Shown piece after piece: positions 62,421 through 64,000 of a DNA stretch of 64,000 nucleotides. The stretch spans positions 124,001-188,000 of the forward strand of contig JAMAHW010000017.1 of the NCBI GenBank assembly GCA_023627715.1, written 5' to 3'. Source of the stretch: Periconia sp. R9002 (taxonomy: Eukaryota > Ascomycota > Dothideomycetes > Pleosporales > Periconiaceae). A program made the translations under genes and the position numbers. The notes under the pieces were generated by a model, which was given only the letters and a program-made list of their open reading frames with translations, made no database searches and was not told the DNA's origin. Positions within the stretch are counted from its first letter, which is position 1, and the number at the start of each line of letters is the position of its first letter.

Positions 62421-63509
62421 ATGCCACCCGCGATACCTCCCCTCGATGAACAAGTTTTCGAAAGGCCCGACATCCTCGCCGGTCTTCCCGGCGGCAATAT
62501 CAATGCCGACTCCATCCTATGGTACTTCATGAACAGCCCTTTCTACGACCCGGCCTCCAACAACAGCGCCCTATTCAACCAGTTGCGCAACGACCCAAAC
62601 GGTATGGCCATCATGCAAGATCGACGCGCACTCGAGGAGCGCCTACGCACCGGCTTTCCCACGGGCATCTCGTACGTCGTGGCCGCGGAACCCTCATCGC
62701 CCGAGGAACCCTGGGTCATCCAGCGCCAATTCGTCGCCGTCAAGGGCGGCCCCGTGCAAATCCAAGGCACCTACTACACAGCCGGCACCAAGATCCTCAT
62801 GGCGCCCAGCCTCCTCGACATCCTCCGGAGCCGCATGCTCAGCGTGAGCACCCACATGGCCGAGGTCTTCGAGATGAGCAAAGAACTGAGCCACTTCGCC
62901 CCGGCCACCAACCACTCCTACCTACCAGCCAACTACGACGCGACAGGCAGAGCAGCAACCGCCAGCCGCATAGGCAGCCGCATAGGTAGCCCGACTCTCA
63001 CCGCCACAGACCCGGACGCCGCGCCTCCGTCCTCTCAATCACAGCAACAACAGCCGTCCGCGACCGCCTTCTCAGACGCCCTCTTCATGTCTTCAATGCA
63101 ACTCACCAGCAGCTACTACCACGAGTTCATGGACGAAAACCCGCTCACGGGCGAACCGGGCGCGTTCGTCTACAACAAAACCTACGACGCCGTGCTGGCC
63201 GAGCAAGCCCAAGCGCGCCAGAAACACGAGCAGAAGCAGCAGAAGCAACAGCAGCAAATCGCCGACGCCGTCGCGGCCGCGACCAACAACGCAACAACGG
63301 CGAAGACAGAACCCAGGAGCACCACTAACTCGGCCGCAGCGACTCCCCGGACAGGCCCCGTGGGCACACCCGTCCCGGTCGGTGTCGCGGAGGCGCATAG
63401 TCGCAAGGGAAGCGTGTCGGGGGTGGGGAAACCACCAAAGGAGAAGAGGAGGAAGAGTAAGGGGTTGGGGAGTCCGGTTACGCCGACTGCGGGACAGGCG
63501 GGGCTTTGA
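62421..63509 (+). CDS. MED6: Mediator complex subunit 6
   Basis: Single exon, 362 aa from the ATG at 62421, chosen because MPPAIPPLDEQVFERPDILA begins like other fungal Med6 proteins; an ATG 39 codons upstream (62304) is less likely. NADSILWYFMNSPFYDPASN N is the signature block of Med6. FVAVKGGPVQIQGTYYTAGT and ILMAPSLLDILRSRM complete the conserved domain (residues ~10-160). Residues ~180-362 are Gln/Ala/Thr-rich and end in a basic Lys-rich stretch (KEKRRKSK). Med6 is an essential head-module subunit linking Mediator to RNA polymerase II. The last ~110 nt switch from C-rich to G-rich on the sense strand. Confidence 0.93.
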   Translation: MPPAIPPLDEQVFERPDILAGLPGGNINADSILWYFMNSPFYDPASNNSALFNQLRNDPNGMAIMQDRRALEERLRTGFPTGISYVVAAEPSSPEEPWVIQRQFVAVKGGPVQIQGTYYTAGTKILMAPSLLDILRSRMLSVSTHMAEVFEMSKELSHFAPATNHSYLPANYDATGRAATASRIGSRIGSPTLTATDPDAAPPSSQSQQQQPSATAFSDALFMSSMQLTSSYYHEFMDENPLTGEPGAFVYNKTYDAVLAEQAQARQKHEQKQQKQQQQIADAVAAATNNATTAKTEPRSTTNSAAATPRTGPVGTPVPVGVAEAHSRKGSVSGVGKPPKEKRRKSKGLGSPVTPTAGQAGL

Positions 63510-63914
63510 GTTAGAGGACTTTTCTACCTTTCTCTTCTCTGCTCTTCTTTTTCTTCTTTGGCCGGCGGGTCGTGCTGTCTGTCACCAATTGCTCATCGTT
63601 TCTGTCTCCTCTCGTACCTTGTGATACCCCCAAAATAATCTCCTGATTTTTCTCCTCTTTTTGCGAATAGAACCTTATGACTTGTTTATTTGGATAAAAA
63701 AATAAGATGGCATCGGCGTACGACTCATCTACTTACCTAGGCTATCCCTCTTGCCCAGCCCAGACCACTAGAAAATTGTGATTCATATAGATTGACAGAC
63801 AGTGAGAAAAGGTAAAAAAAAAAAAAAATCAAGTTCATGATAGGAACTCGTGCAAACATTATGTATCATCGCAGCGTACTTGGATTTATTCGCGGTCACC
63901 ATCAGTACAGGTAT
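63510..63914. other. Intergenic, MED6 3' region
   Basis: About 405 nt between convergent stops. An A-run of 14 is at about 63815-63828. No repeat-family copy seen. Confidence 0.5.
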
Positions 63915-63981
63915 TCAAGGCTCGTTGAAAAACGTCGCCACGGTGCATGTGGTCTTTCCACCGGCAGCCGCTTCAATCCAG
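63915..63981 (-). CDS. Possible last exon of an unidentified gene running off the right edge
   Basis: On the minus strand, a 3' splice site (CATAG at 63982-63986) is followed by an open frame, WIEAAAGGKTTCTVATFFNE P, ending at TGA 63915-63917. It has the look of a conserved C-terminus, but only 22 codons are visible and I cannot name the family. Could be chance. Confidence 0.35.
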
Positions 63982-64000
63982 CTATGTATATTCGTAGTAA

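Noticed and set aside
1..64000. CRISPR arrays, bacterial operons, rRNA or tRNA genes, secondary-metabolite core synthase
   Set aside because: Nothing of the kind is visible; gene content and introns are those of a fungal nuclear genome, and no PKS, NRPS or terpene synthase is present.

Overview
This is a window from the nuclear genome of a filamentous ascomycete (Pezizomycotina), most likely a Dothideomycete. The evidence is short spliceosomal introns of about 47-65 nt, fungal versions of housekeeping genes (CSE1, TSC2, RAE1, MED6, a GYP7-like GAP, MSO1), lineage-typical enzymes, and a family of near-identical introns that looks like the introner-like elements (ILEs) described from Dothideomycetes. 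The class-level placement is an inference. I rebuilt exon structures by hand from splice sites, reading frame and family conservation. Every multi-exon model given keeps the frame, but no transcript data were used.

Layout. 1-16 kb is a conserved housekeeping block: GYP7-like GAP (partial), Mso1, an AlaX-type tRNA editing protein and a DUF7730-like protein on the minus strand, then the divergent pair CSE1 (-) and TSC2 (+). 16.9-57.4 kb is an accessory, repeat-bearing region. It holds an SV2-like MFS transporter, a secreted YetA/PcRGLX-like polysaccharide lyase, an A/B-barrel protein, a P450 with a late premature stop, a hemerythrin-like protein, a divergent TauD dioxygenase/Dal5-Soa1-type transporter pair, an aldo-keto reductase, a pepsin-like membrane protein without its first catalytic Asp, and a decayed P450. 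Further along come RAE1 (a housekeeping gene embedded here), a fungal transcription-factor-domain protein, a quinone oxidoreductase, a GH92 mannosidase, an SDR, a GH43 glycosidase, an epoxide hydrolase and a hexose transporter. 59-64 kb returns to an amidase, an MMTAG2-like RS protein, MED6 and the last exon of a gene running off the window.

How the genes fit together. The accessory block is rich in plant or microbial polysaccharide use (PL, GH92, GH43, hexose and SV2-like transporters) and small-molecule turnover (P450s, TauD, AKR, MDR, SDR, epoxide hydrolase, amidase). No polyketide or peptide synthase is present, so I do not call a secondary-metabolite cluster.

Most notable. Between 23 and 54 kb about eleven copies of an ILE family occur: four clear ones and two diverged or partial ones are introns of coding genes, and five lie outside genes. 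A second, very short dispersed element (33 or 54 nt with a shared 3' end, plus a related 58-62 nt form) is bounded by 13-16 nt direct repeats at five sites and repeatedly lies against ILE relics. Two unrelated MITE-like elements, an inverted pair of another, and a perfect 31-bp inverted repeat occur in the same region.
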